From: Isoetes taiwanensis
Lineage: Eukaryota; Streptophyta; Lycopodiopsida; Isoetales; Isoetaceae
DNA length: 64,000 bases
NCBI GenBank assembly: GCA_021234155.1
Contig: JAJEKV010000049.1
Location: 9,278,292-9,342,291, forward strand
Direction of reading: 5' to 3'
The notes below the pieces were generated by a model. The model had not been told where the DNA came from and did not search any database. It worked only from the letters and a program-made list of their open reading frames with translations. The first letter of the stretch is position 1; each line of letters begins with the position of its first letter. The position numbers and the translations under genes are program-made. Of this stretch, positions 24,327 to 34,790 are shown piece after piece.

Positions 24327-24454
24327 ATGAATCTTGTAAAACTCTTTGAAAGTCAATATAAGTAAAAAATTTCTATGATATGTGTTGTACTTTTTCAATT
24401 TAAAATATTGAATGGATTGTGAGAAAATGTTCTCGTGTATGTTTAGAACTAGAG

Positions 24455-25390
24455 ATGATAGAGCTTATTGATCCACGACTATCTAAAGGCAAATACACAT
24501 GCGGAAGTGGTCTTTGAGTGGAACTAAAAACTGTCGTGATTAGCTCCCCCGCAGAGCATCAAATTTTTGGAAGGCGATACGCGGTGGTTCAATGATCAAT
24601 TGATCCTCCTCTTCTCAAGGTGATACTTTCATCGATTTGAGATCATCGAGGATTGTGCGGATGATATGCATATGTTTGCAGATACATGGAATACTACTTG
24701 ATTCTCCAAGGAATGAGCCATCCCTTTCATTTCTTTGACCCTCTTTTCCACTCGACATTGTCCAAGGACACAAATAGTTACAAAACAATAAGGAAACATG
24801 TGAATCACGGATAAGTGCGATTACATGTTTTTGCACTGCTTGTGATGGACATCACGGACTGTTTTTCGATTGTAAGCCCGCGCGTGTCTACCGAGAGATA
24901 TAAACCAGGGATATATCACTTTGATAGCTCGGGCTTGCATGGCAGAAGCAGACATATTGAGAGGTTTGTGCTTGCTCATTGCATTTTGCTGTTGTGGCAC
25001 AATGACAACAAACTTTGAGTGCAGGTTCCTGGAATTGCTTGGACACAATAATTTCAGCTTTACAACCTCAGATGTTGTGAAAATTTCCAAAACACCTCTT
25101 CAAACCAATGGTCATTCATGTAGCCCTGCCGTATGTTCGTTTATGCACAAATTTGTGAGGGGGTACTTAAAAGGAGTGAATATATTGTTGCCTGATCTAG
25201 TAAGTCAACTTAAATGCAACAGACAAACCAAACTCTATTATTGACAAAGTGTGGTTAACTGCAGGTTGTGGACATTTCAGACCAGGATCTAGTTGATGTT
25301 AGAGCGTTCATGCTTGAAGTTTTAAGATTAGAAGCAACAAAAGCTGGAACTGAGAGGAACATATGTATTGGGAAGTATGTAGGTGCATGA
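24455..25390 (+). pseudogene. Ulp1/C48-like cysteine protease, element B cargo
   Basis: A possible start is ATG 24,455. Exon 1 ends at 24,619 with the Ulp1-like phrase DTRWFNDQLI. An intron follows (acceptor 24,680-24,681), and exon 2 gives YMEYYL, then FDPLFHSTLSKD, then HVFALLVMDI (putative catalytic His, about 24,824), then IYHFDSSGLHGR (putative catalytic Asp). 25,022-25,200 gives PLQTNGHSCSPAVC (putative oxyanion Gln and nucleophile Cys). The last exon, from about 25,265, ends at TGA 25,388-25,390. All four expected catalytic residues are present in order. Breaks: a stop in exon 1 (near 24,525), TAA 24,812-24,814 and a frame change near 25,010. SUMO-protease-like genes are known passengers of plant DNA transposons, so this is plausible cargo. 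Confidence 0.62.
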
Positions 25391-27616
25391 GTCACCTCGT
25401 ACTTAAATCACTGTATATCTTTCTTATGTACATAATTGTTATTGTAACCTCGATTCATTTCAATGAAAATTCATATTCAATTCATCTCACAAACAAAGGA
25501 ATCAAGTGTTTCAGAAGAATTCAAATCTTCAAAAGAAATCAAGACAAACTCATTTTCACAATTTGAAGCACAAAACTTCACATGAGTTAGAAAACTTCTG
25601 AGAATGGTTTTACATTTCATCATCATCGAGAAAAGAACTTGGGTAAAATGCGTAAAATTTTCTCCTCATCTAAAGGATCCGACCTATATCTGATCTGTTT
25701 TGGCGTTTAGTTGGTGGCATGTGAAGTCGATTACCAGATCGTATTTGTGAATATTATGCCTAAAGCGTCTTTCTTTGCAAAGATCATAACGGTTGATCTT
25801 GCTCCCTTCTTGTAATACATACCTTCTATGACACTATCATTTGGTGAGATACCATGTTCCATTGAGTTGGAAGTCTTTCTCCACTATCCATTTTGGTTTT
25901 GTGCACATCGAGAATCCAAAATTCAGAACCCTCATCATTCCCTTTCGAACAACGGCGACAAAATTATCACCAACTCTAAGTGCCTCTGCTAACATCGTGG
26001 GATTGAGGAGAACAAGGACCTGCTTTGGATTTACGGTCCTCAATGTCAAGCATGCACATTGAAGGATGGTACAATAACTTGAAGTTTCCAATCATCAGCG
26101 TAGTGCTTGTTCACACAACCGTCCCACATGCCATCCAAGCGGTAGGCTGCAGAAGCATGAAAGTTCCCTCGTGTGCAAGCGCAATGGAGATTCAAGATTG
26201 AATGCATGTACACAATGGATGCGCCTAGTGTCCAAAATCCTTTTACGCACCCCATGCTTTCTTTCTATCTATATCCTCCACCTTGACTTCCCAAAAGAAC
26301 CTTTTTATATTCTTCCTCTTCTTGGTTTTGGATGTGTTCATCCACTTTCGGATGTTCCACAAGTAAACATCTCTTGACAACTTCTACCACTTCATGAGCA
26401 TTACCCAATTTTATGCTCTTTTGTATTTTAATTGCGGTTGTCTTAACCATCTCTTCAACTTCGGCTGGCTTTGCCATCATGTTCACCTTTCGAGTGGTTA
26501 GAACCAAAAAATTCCACATCATATAGACATCGGTGTCATTTGTGTACCTAGCCACAAAGTAAAATGGTCTAGAAGCCTTGAATTGAGATGCTCCATCCGA
26601 AAACACATAATGTCTCTTTGGAACCCTTCCTTTACGCTCCATATATTTGTGGTGCTTCATGAAGCGGTGTTTACGCGAACAAAGTATCGTGTTCCCTATC
26701 ATCGATACATAGTAATGTGTTTCCTTGATAATCTCATCGCCCACCGAGTCATCTTGATATGTTATTTGAACCAAAATGGTAATCTGGTTATTGACCCGGC
26801 GCATCGGCGCACCTCCTCTTGTTCCTTGAATGTATAGTTCTCGCAAAATCCACTACCAGAGACATGCATCTGGCGGGAGATTCTCGAAGCTCCTTAAAGC
26901 TGCTTTTACGCCATTGGTTTTGAAATTATGCGATTGGAAAGATTTTTAGCAGCTCTTTCGGTTTATCGAGGAAGCTCCTTGGGTTACGTCTCATTATCTT
27001 GATGAGTCGGGTCTCCTACTAGAACTTCGAGGCGTTGTCTTTTTCATAGTCAATGTACTTCCATTTCACTTTCCCTCGCCACTTCCTTCCATGGGGCCAG
27101 TGCGAAACTTCTTGATTCCACACGACTCACAATTTCTAAGGATGCCGCCTTCTTGTGAAACTCATCTAATTCACTCTTTGGACACAATATAGATCTCCAC
27201 AAGCTTCTGTACTTGCAATTTTATCTTTGGTGTGCCTGCATTGACCAAGTTCATGTGATCTACAAACATCGCAAGTGCAAGTGCAATTCTTAGGATGTTT
27301 GGTTCTCATCCCATTGAGTCCATCCACTAGCATTTGCATCCTCACGTCTTTGAATGCAACAGCAACTATTGAAGTCCTTCAATTTCACAACAAACCAGGG
27401 TTTTAGCTTCTCAAAAGCTCGAACCACGAATCTTAATTCACGGATGTTGGTCTAGAAACCTCTTGAACAATAGCATGCATGAAATGAACACTAAACTGTT
27501 AGGATGCGTATACCACACCAAACCATGCACCATACCATGCCCCACACTCATCATATTCACCAGAACGAGCACCTTAGTACCACACACCACACCATTCACC
27601 ACACACCATACTCCAA

Positions 27617-28060
27617 ATGGTGGAGTGTGGAGTGGTGGTGGAGTGTGGTGGTGGGGGGTGGGGGGGTGGTGTGGGGTGTGGTGGTGGGGCGTGGTGGTGG
27701 GGGTGGTGGTGGTGGAGTGTGGTGAAGTGGTGTGTGGTGTGGTGGTGGGGCGTGGTGGTGGGGGTGGTGGTGGTGGTGTGTGTGTAGTGGTGTGTGGTGC
27801 TATGATGTGGTGTGGTGGAGTGTGGTGGTCGTGGTGGTGTGTGGTGGAGTGGTGGTGGTGGTGGAGTGTGGTTGGGGGTGAAGTGGTGGTGGTGTTGTGG
27901 ATTGTGGTGTGATGTGGTGGTGGTGGTGGTGGTGGAGGGGTGTGGCATGGGATGTGGTGGGATGTGTGTGCATGTGGTGGTAATGTGGTGGTCGCAAAGA
28001 TGTGGTGGTAGTCTATGGTGGTGGGATAGATGGGGGTGTGGTGGGGTGAGGGGGGAGAAT
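27617..28060 (-). repeat. (TGG/GTG)n array in transposase intron
   Basis: About 440 bases consist of GTGGTGG and GGGGTGTGG words on +, so CCA-rich on the transposase sense strand. It lies within the long intron between the EEHAAHYLEES exon and the FEKLKPWF exon. Together with 21,390-21,770 it makes a pair of inverted simple-sequence arrays inside element B. Confidence 0.9.
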
Positions 28061-29270
28061 AAATAAAATTGAATCCACACATATCATACATTAACATGCA
28101 CACACCCACATGACACCATGGACATAACGCAACCCACACCACACCACACCATCACCATCACCACACCACACATCACATCACATCACTTTTATCCTATTTC
28201 GTCTGACATAAAAAATCTGCCTAGCCTGCTCTCATAAACACTTTTGAAATTCGTAGACCTTGATAATAATTACATTCCTCTTCTAATCATTAGAAAAGGA
28301 TGCATTTGGGTCCTAAATCCACGTTCCTACGATCGATTTTTGGCGTTTCATTCCCAATTCGCACCAATTCGAACAAGTTCATTCCAGCAACATGGTAGGA
28401 TCCATGTTCAGAGATCACTACGGCTATTGTAGGGTGACCGAGGAGGGCATTCGACACATGTTAAACAAGGCTCGTGATCAATCTCGAAGGTGGATATGCC
28501 TAAATCCACCTTCTTTCTTTGATTTGAATCCAACCTAAAGGCATATAAATGGATCTTTGGGCCTTCAATGGCTATGCTTAGGGTCGATTTGATGAAGAAG
28601 AGCTCTTAGACAAGGTCCATCGGCTTATGTTACATCTTTCTTTGCAAGGGCATTTTGGTATATTTGTTCTCTGTCACTTGTAAAGCTCGACTCGCAACAT
28701 CGGGTTTCTTGGCGAGTGCGTGCGTACTTACCACCGGGGGATGCAGAAGCGGCAAACCTCGTCTGTTAAATTGCGGGATGATTGCAGAAAGCTTAGATGC
28801 TTTAGTGCGAGAAAACAATAATTTTGGATGCACCGGTTCTCGAGCGGTCATACCGGCATTTCATTTGCTTAGGAAATCATGCATGTAAATTTAGTTCTCC
28901 AAGGTGCAGAGCTTTTCAATGGAAAGCCAAATTTTGTAAAGCCAAATTTTGTAAGATCCTTTTTTTAATATATCATACTTCCCAACAGAGCTGTGCTTGA
29001 ATCTGACAAAAAATTGTCTTTATTCAACAAAAATTTGTATCTCAGGATCAGTTAGTTATAACTCAAATATTTTTAGACTAAAGGAGTACTCAATTCTGTC
29101 ATGTTCTAATAATATTCCAAACATTAAATATTGCATTTCAGACTAGAGTCAACTACACACAATTCATGCATCAAGATTACACCACAATCCGTACAACACA
29201 ATAACCACCACATGCACCACCACACTAAGCACCATAACTAAGAAAACATGAATAACAGAAATAAACTAAC
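28061..29270. other. remainder of the transposase intron
   Basis: This lies between the TGG array and the N-terminal transposase exons. A + frame at 28,655-28,888 reads as a tidy peptide (LLNCGMIAESLDALV), and the opposite strand is also open. I recognise neither, and it may be a separate captured or inserted fragment. Confidence 0.35.
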
Positions 29271-30272
29271 CTGTGATTCCTCCAGATAGTGGGCAGCATG
29301 TTCTTCTCTTACATTTCTCTCCAATCTTCTAGTTCTAACATCCTTTGTGTTAAGAGACACTCTGGTGTTCTCAATCCAAAATTTTTGAATCTTTTCTATA
29401 TGTTCATCTGAAATTGCATCGAATCTTTTAGCCCTCTTGTAAGAAACCCATTTCCCACCATTATAATCGATCTCTTCCCTCTTTTTCTTTGCCTTTTGCA
29501 GGTTTCTTGGGTGAACACCTAATACCTTTCAAGATCTCATTTGGCTGATTTTGTCACTTGTTTGAGAATCGCATGGCGTGGTCTGATTTATTACAAGGCA
29601 CTATTCTTGGCTGCTAAGCGATCATTCTTTGGTAGAGAGTTTGATGATGCATGGAGTCTCAGAGGCTCCTTATAACGATGCTCTTGGCTTCCAAATCCTT
29701 TAATTCTTCACCTATGAATTTTTTCAATGTTTTATCCCTCAAAAACTCAAGTAAAATTTCTTTCTTCGTGCTATCCTCCATTCTTTTGGTACGTTTTATG
29801 GAAAGAGCGTTAGCAAATTAAGGACAATACTGGCGTTCTTGCTTGCACTTCTTGATGAACCGGATCCTTACGCCAATTCTGCAAGCTCAATTTTCTCTCT
29901 TCTTCTTTTCCCTGGCGTCTTTTCTTCAACATTTCTTGTTCCTTGGTTCTTCTTAAGCTTTCTCCTGTCGAAATGCTTGGGTTTGTGTACAGATTACCTC
30001 ATTGACATCCATATCCACAATGGATTGGAGCTCCACGGCGAGGAGGGAGCCAAAGAACAAGACGTAGACAAAGAACAGGAAGGGGCCAAAGAATAGGAAT
30101 TTGAATTTGAATTTTAGTTTTAGTTTTTGAAATTAGAATTTCCCCCACATCTGAGCGGGACTCTATTCTTAAATACCGGCAGCTGAGCGGTGCCATAATT
30201 ATACTTTCATACCACAAAAGTGGTGGATGCAACGCCACATTTTGGGGGGACAGGGGGGACAGCCGAATTGGA

Positions 30273-30294
30273 ACACCACAGCGTGCTTTTACCC
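30273..30294 (-). repeat. element B right terminal inverted repeat
   Basis: This is the exact reverse complement of 20,306-20,327, ending GCGTGCTTTTACCC. It is followed by TGGG (30,295-30,298), the second copy of the target duplication. Confidence 0.9.
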
Positions 30295-30500
30295 TGGGAG
30301 GATTACTGGAAGCAAAAATAAGCATGGGTAGAACAACATGCAAAAAGAGCAATGGGGCAGGGGTCTTTTATAAGCAATACAATACTTTGGATCACATTTT
30401 GACTTTGTTTTTGGCATTCATTGATTTTTCTAAAGCTTTTGATACCATTTCCAGGAGAGCTCTGGGAGGCGGAATGGAACATCTAGGTGTCCCGATATGA
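30295..30500 (+). pseudogene. LINE reverse transcriptase fragment, right part
   Basis: This continues the frame interrupted at 20,305: GLLEAKISMG, then GAGVFYKQYNTLDHILTL, then FLAFIDFSKAFDTISRR. It matches the non-LTR RT region around motif A (F-x-D-F-x-KAFD, with its catalytic Asp) and the upstream GQAGFRK-STLDHI-like block. A segment of about 15 residues normally found between LDHILTL and the motif A strand is missing, and a stop occurs near 30,500. The remnant is short and dead, but its intact frame across element B dates B as the younger insertion. Confidence 0.72.
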
Positions 30501-31616
30501 GGAGGTAATAGCAAAGCTTTCTCCCTACATTCTTGATCATTATGGCCTTTTATTTGGCATCTTGAGCAGAATTTCAACAATCTACATGTAGTATCAGAAT
30601 GTCCAATAGACCCACAATACTCACAAGTAATAAACTGAACCTTCCTCAACTTCTCACCAATTGTAAGCTTAGAAATCTTTGCTGCAAATATCCTCGTTTT
30701 TATGCTCACGGAGTATCAACCCGGGAATATATCTCTGCTTATCTTCAGCCTTGAGAGCATACTCTTGTGCCTCTAGCAATGTTGTAGGTTGTTTAGCCTT
30801 TCCCTTATGAGCAATAGCTCGTTTCAGCCCCTTCACATACCATTGGATATCCATTTCATCACTCCTTGCAATCTTTCAATGAACCACGACTTTGAGAACC
30901 ATAATATACCTCACGATTATACTCTCTAATTGATTCATCTTCCTTTTGTGTGAAATTGGTCAATCTTTTTATAGTCTAATCCTTACCCTGGACTTCTTGA
31001 TAATTAGCAATAAATTCTTCCTTTAATTCCTAATATGTCATGGTATCTGGCTGGGTTTGTACCCATTCCTCCACTGAATCTTGCAAAGAACTATGAAACC
31101 AAAGTAAATAATCACCCGGTAGATAACTTACATTCTTTGGCAATATCCCTCAAACTTTACAATATGCTTTAAAGGATCCCGATCTACTAGATCATCAAAC
31201 TTTGGAATCCCCATTGTCTGGAAACCCCACACCTTGGGTGGTAATACAAGCATCTCTTCCTCTTCTTGAGGTTCTTGAAATTGAAAAAACAAAACGGAAT
31301 CTCCCTTCAATTTGAAAAATGAAATTGGATTACCTTCTAGATCGGTAAATGGAATCAGAACCTCCTGGATCTGAGAATTAGACTCCAGATCTGCTCCCAA
31401 ACCCTCTGTTTTATTGTAGCATACTTTTGAATTAGAATTATAAAAGTTTATTACCAAAGTTTTAGAAATCGCATCTCCTCTTCTATCATTTCTGAGCATG
31501 CCAGGTGCTTCATTAGCACTGTCAATCCCTTTTCCATTAAAAAAAATCATCCTTTTGTTTCCTTTGAAAGTTGGAACTCTGGTTGATGCCATAGCTGCTC
31601 CTCTTTTGCAAAGCAT
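30500..31616 (-). pseudogene. Ty3/Gypsy-type gag remnant with two zinc knuckles
   Basis: Read on -, the start (MLCKRGAAMASTRVPTF, 31,616) leads to GIPKFDDLVDRDPLKHI, then through several stops a gag-core-like stretch (EEWVQTQPDTMTY, ELKEEFIANYQ). A Lys-rich segment (LLEAQEYALKAEDKQR) follows, then two CCHC knuckles: CEYCGSIGHSDTTC and CSRCQIKGHNDQEC (30,625-30,530). Gag followed by tandem knuckles suggests a Gypsy-like element. Stops near 30,865, 30,985 and 31,040 make it a pseudogene. The LINE fragment begins right where the coding ends. Confidence 0.6.
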
Positions 31617-33265
31617 GGCGGCATGGTAGGGATGTTGGAATAGGAAACGATTGCTCCGCCAAAACTAGAGCACACATTATGTATTTTTTAATTTTCTCAG
31701 AATAATGCCATAATTTGAATTCGTCATTAATGCTGAAATGCTAGATCGAATGACAATTTTCAACATTTTGGCCCTATGATCGGAAACTAGAGAGGTGTTA
31801 AATCGTTGATCGCCTAACATTCATAGCATTTATGACGAGTCTTTGATTTCTATCTTCATCTGGCTTGAGAAGAAGTAACACATGATTGTTTGTTCTTTCA
31901 TATTTGTGTGTTCAACCATCCTATTCAAAGAAACTTAATTCGGGGGTTTAAATATTTTTGCCTATTGCTATTATTATTTAGTCGAAAAATTTCACCATGA
32001 AATGACATCAACTCGATGAAGAGAAATGTTCGCGGTGGCGCAGAGGCCTTGGCTGCCGCGATAAATTTCTTGTATATTGTAATAATTGAGACATGATTCC
32101 TGGCTTGACAGTGACTGGCCGAGGCCCAGAGCTGTCAATCGAGAGTTGTGGAAACAATTATGTTACCCTTACCATATCATAACTAGGGAGGTCAAGTTTG
32201 TCATTCATAAAAATCTTGGAGTTGTTCTTGACTGTGCTGATTATCCGGAATCATCCGGCAAATTAGCATTCCTGAAAATTGGGGCAAATGACGTGGATGC
32301 ACCAAAATGCACCACCTAAAAGGAATCCAACCCAATTATGATATTGTATTATAATAAGTGAGGGTCAAGCATGAGATGAGAGGGTTTATTAGCTATTTAA
32401 CAGCTTCTATATGCAATAATACTCAACAACATGGAACTTGGGTTGCTAATTTCATCGGAAGGTTAATGACGTGCTGCCATGTGGCATTTCTCCACATTCT
32501 AGAATGGAAAGTGGGAAGATAATTCCAAGGCTTCTGGAACTTACAGGCTACTCTTGGATAATATAGATTAACACATCATATAATTAGGTTATTAGAGATC
32601 AAACCCAGAATACGAAGCGAATTCTTACAATTTTTACAGATCACATCCGATCCCTGCTACAAAGTATAAAATCGAATCTGCCCCCCACTACAAATATGAA
32701 TTGTATAAGTTGAGAGTTGACCCCCTCGCTTCCTCCCCCTCCTGCCAAAATAGATAGTACCAAAACAGCGCAGATTTAGAATAAGATCCCGCATCTGGGC
32801 CATGAAATCTAAGTTAGAGGAGCCCAAAAATAGTGATTGATCACAAAATAAGCTTCTGCAATTTTGTGTTAACCACGTATTCCCGCATCTTCCATAAAAT
32901 TTTGGTCCGTAAAACTGGATCATACTATGGTTTTGGTGTTAAATCTGGCACATTGCCCCAGCCTCCTACAAAGTGGTCAAGGTAACAAGTAATGTAGGAA
33001 ACATTTTCAAGCCAAAAGAACATCTAAAATATGCAACGAATTTCGGCATAACGTAACAATTTGAGGCTTTTTTTATCCATGCAACTGGTAGTTGAATGCC
33101 TGCGCAAAGAATCCCCCCCTGGCTATAGTCCCTGTCCGCTATAGTCATTGTCTTTCATGCCATGTATAGGACCTTTAATGGATGACACTCTATCGATGCC
33201 ATAGCCGGACCTCTGCGAAGAAAAACTGGACAGACACAGGGGAGGAAAAATCATTCCTAAGTACC
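31617..33265. other. no firm gene; one unidentified + frame
   Basis: 32,086-32,319 on + is open and reads like a real peptide (DSWLDSDWPRPRAVNRELWK, then KNLGVVLDCADYPE), but I do not recognise it and see no partner exons. 32,040-32,067 shares a phrase with 9,105-9,133. The rest is unassigned. Confidence 0.35.
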
Positions 33266-33270
33266 ATGTT

Positions 33271-33390
33271 GTGGTGACATGGCCACGGGTCCCACATTCC
33301 GGTGTGGTCGGTGGCCCACTCCAAGCTGCTGCCAGTCGCAGGGCCCTACCTGTCCACACCAGAATGTGGTCCCGGCAGCCATGCCACCAT
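33271..33390. repeat. 120-nt imperfect hairpin
   Basis: The arm GTGGTGACATGGCCACGGGT (from 33,271) pairs with the sequence ending GCAGCCATGCCACCAT (to 33,390). About 36 bases per arm pair at roughly 80%, with a 46-base loop. It could be a MITE remnant or a structured transcript. Confidence 0.5.
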
Positions 33391-34019
33391 ACATCACTAT
33401 CGTTACGTATGGCATCCTTGCTAAGGAAGATGAGGATGCATGAGAAAACCAAATGTGTATGCAAGAGACCTTGCGATTCCTTTAAAAGATGCGTAGACGC
33501 AAGGTTGAATTTCTTCTGAACCCCAAAAGCAATATAACCATGAATGTTAATGGAAAGCAGGATGGCATTCTTACAAGTGGGCTAGCCATTCCTAATCTCA
33601 GAATGGAAATGGGCAAGTCCATATCATAGCTGGGTTGGTTTTTTCTTTGAGTGGTGTAATTTGCTACTGCCACGTCGCATTCGCCAAAATCCTGGAATGA
33701 TAATCCACACAAGAGATGCTTGGTTACCTCTTCAACTAGTGAAGAAATAGCCAAGTACTGTGTGAGATTATTTCACAAGCTATGTTGAGAAGCTGCTTTT
33801 AGAAGCGATTACTTTAGGAAAAGCTGAGTCCGATCTGTATTTCAAGCTTGCCATAGTCGTGACTTTAGTTAGTGCTCCATGCTTAGCCATAGCTATGACT
33901 GTCAACAGAACTGGAAAAAACCTCTGTTCCCCCTTTCTGGTTTCGCAGGAATTTTGTTCTCAGCTGCCGTTGGTTCCGAAGATCCCCCGCCAAAACAGGA
34001 AAGGGGTCTAAATAACTTA

Positions 34020-34335
34020 AGCGGGTTCACATGCAGCGGTGGTGGAGAGGGGCCCTATTATACCCTTTACAAATTGGTGATGGTCGGTGATGGTGGGCAT
34101 AAAGGCGTGGCATTTTACATGATGGTGAAGGCGGCGGTGCATGTGAATCGGTCTTAGAGCGGTTCACATACAACCATCGCCGAGAGGGGGCCTGTTTTGA
34201 CCAGTGCAAATTGGCGATGGTGGGCGCAACCATCGCCTGGAGAGGGGGTTTGTTTTGCCCAGTCTCGCCCAGCATCGCCATGCACTGGGCAAAACAGGCC
34301 CCCTCTCCGAGCGATGGTTGCATATGAACTGGCCC
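34020..34335. repeat. fold-back element with repeated submotif
   Basis: The right part (34,163-34,330) is a clear inverted repeat: GGTTCACATACAACCATCGC on the left pairs with GCGATGGTTGCATATGAAC on the right. The submotif ACCATCGCC plus GAGAGGGGG occurs several times. The left part from 34,023 begins with a related phrase (GGGTTCACATGCAGCGG), so the element may span the whole interval. No coding capacity. Confidence 0.55.
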
Positions 34336-34462
34336 TAGGCATTTTACCTATTGCAGTATGATGCTGTGTGGAAGAGACACTGCTCTACCATTCTTGGCTG
34401 TACAAGCTGCTTTTCTAAAGGAGCCATAGTTAATCAAAGAATTGGCCGTGGGAAGAAATCAT

Positions 34463-34514
34463 TTGGGCAAAATTTTGACCCACCGGTAGGTCTAGGTCAA
34501 AATTTTGCCCCAAT
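34463..34514. repeat. short perfect hairpin
   Basis: TTGGGCAAAATTTTGACC pairs exactly with GGTCAAAATTTTGCCC (plus flanking CAA) across a loop of about 15 bases. No terminator-like or coding context is apparent. Confidence 0.7.
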
Positions 34515-34637
34515 TGTAGACAGAAGTAAAATCGTTGGTATAGAAAAAAAGAGGCAAATTGCGAAAACATTCCTAGCACAAATTCGGCAGTTCTATGCTA
34601 GTGGATTGGAGAGCGAAACAGCCACCGATAAGGAGTA

Positions 34638-34782
34638 GATAACGCCCTGGGCCGAGGGTGTTACTGAAAAAAAAAATTGAGGGCCATCAAAATGGCGAGG
34701 GTGTGCGCGTAGCGCACGCCCGAGCCATTTTGATGGCCCGAAATTTTTTTTTTCAGTAACACCCGAGGGCCAGGGCGTTATC
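34638..34782. mobile_element. 145-bp near-palindromic MITE
   Basis: The whole segment folds on itself. It starts GATAACGCCCTGG and ends CCAGGGCGTTATC. The arms include GGGTGTTACTGAAAAAAAA and GCCATCAAAATGGC blocks, and the centre is GCGCGTAGCGCAC. Pairing is almost complete over about 68 bases per arm. No clear target duplication. It directly abuts the TTAA-flanked element on its right. Confidence 0.75.
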
Positions 34783-34790
34783 GCCCTTAA

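Larger units (their letters stand above)
25730..29781 (-). pseudogene. DDE-like transposase, element B
   Basis: ATG is at 29,781. The N-terminal exon reads KKEILLEFLRDKTLKKF. Then 29,560-29,272 encodes KWVSYKRAKRFDAISDEHIE, FWIENTRVS and EEHAAHYLEES, ending at a splice donor. After an intron of about 1.8 kb (with a TGG array), 27,418 onward gives FEKLKPWFVVKLKDF, a Cys-rich NCTCTCDVC, CESCGIKKF, DFA then ENYTFKEQEEV, QITILVQITY, HYVFSDGASQFK and HSKGEHDG. The C-terminus gives VGDNFVAVV and EGMYYKKGA (to about 25,730). The DFAEN and FSDG motifs are candidate catalytic Asp positions. At least five frame changes occur. Two are demonstrable one-base contractions: a G doublet before ENY, and a T run at WNFFG, six instead of seven. 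Homologous to the element A gene over most of its length. Confidence 0.68.
20306..30294. mobile_element. element B: 9,989 bp TIR transposon, four cargo genes
   Basis: The ends are a perfect 22 bp terminal inverted repeat starting GGGTAAAAGCACGC (20,306-20,327 and 30,273-30,294), flanked by TGGG on both sides. Deleting the element and one TGGG joins the LINE codons as K-L-L-G-G-L-L-E-A with no frame loss, which shows both boundaries. Inside, a transposase gene lies on - (29,781 to about 25,730). Three + genes run towards it: coiled-coil/RING (from 20,581), FCP1/HAD-like (23,159-24,326) and Ulp1/C48-like (24,455-25,390). Subterminal regions share GCCACATTTTGG-type and ACCAC-TTTGTGGT hairpin motifs. 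The superfamily is not assigned; a 4 bp duplication with GGG-starting ends is not one I can match with confidence. Confidence 0.88.

Noticed and set aside
27438-28142. 234-codon open frame on - rich in His and Pro
   Set aside because: Same cause: it is the TGG array in the transposase intron, not a gene.
28655-28888. Separate + strand gene (LLNCGMIAESLDALV)
   Set aside because: Tidy peptide but no partner exon or known motif, and it lies in the transposase intron; mentioned only as a possibility.
30392-30490. C-terminal tail of the zinc-knuckle frame on -
   Set aside because: It is antisense to the LINE RT motif FLAFIDFSKAFD on +, which is the better-supported reading.
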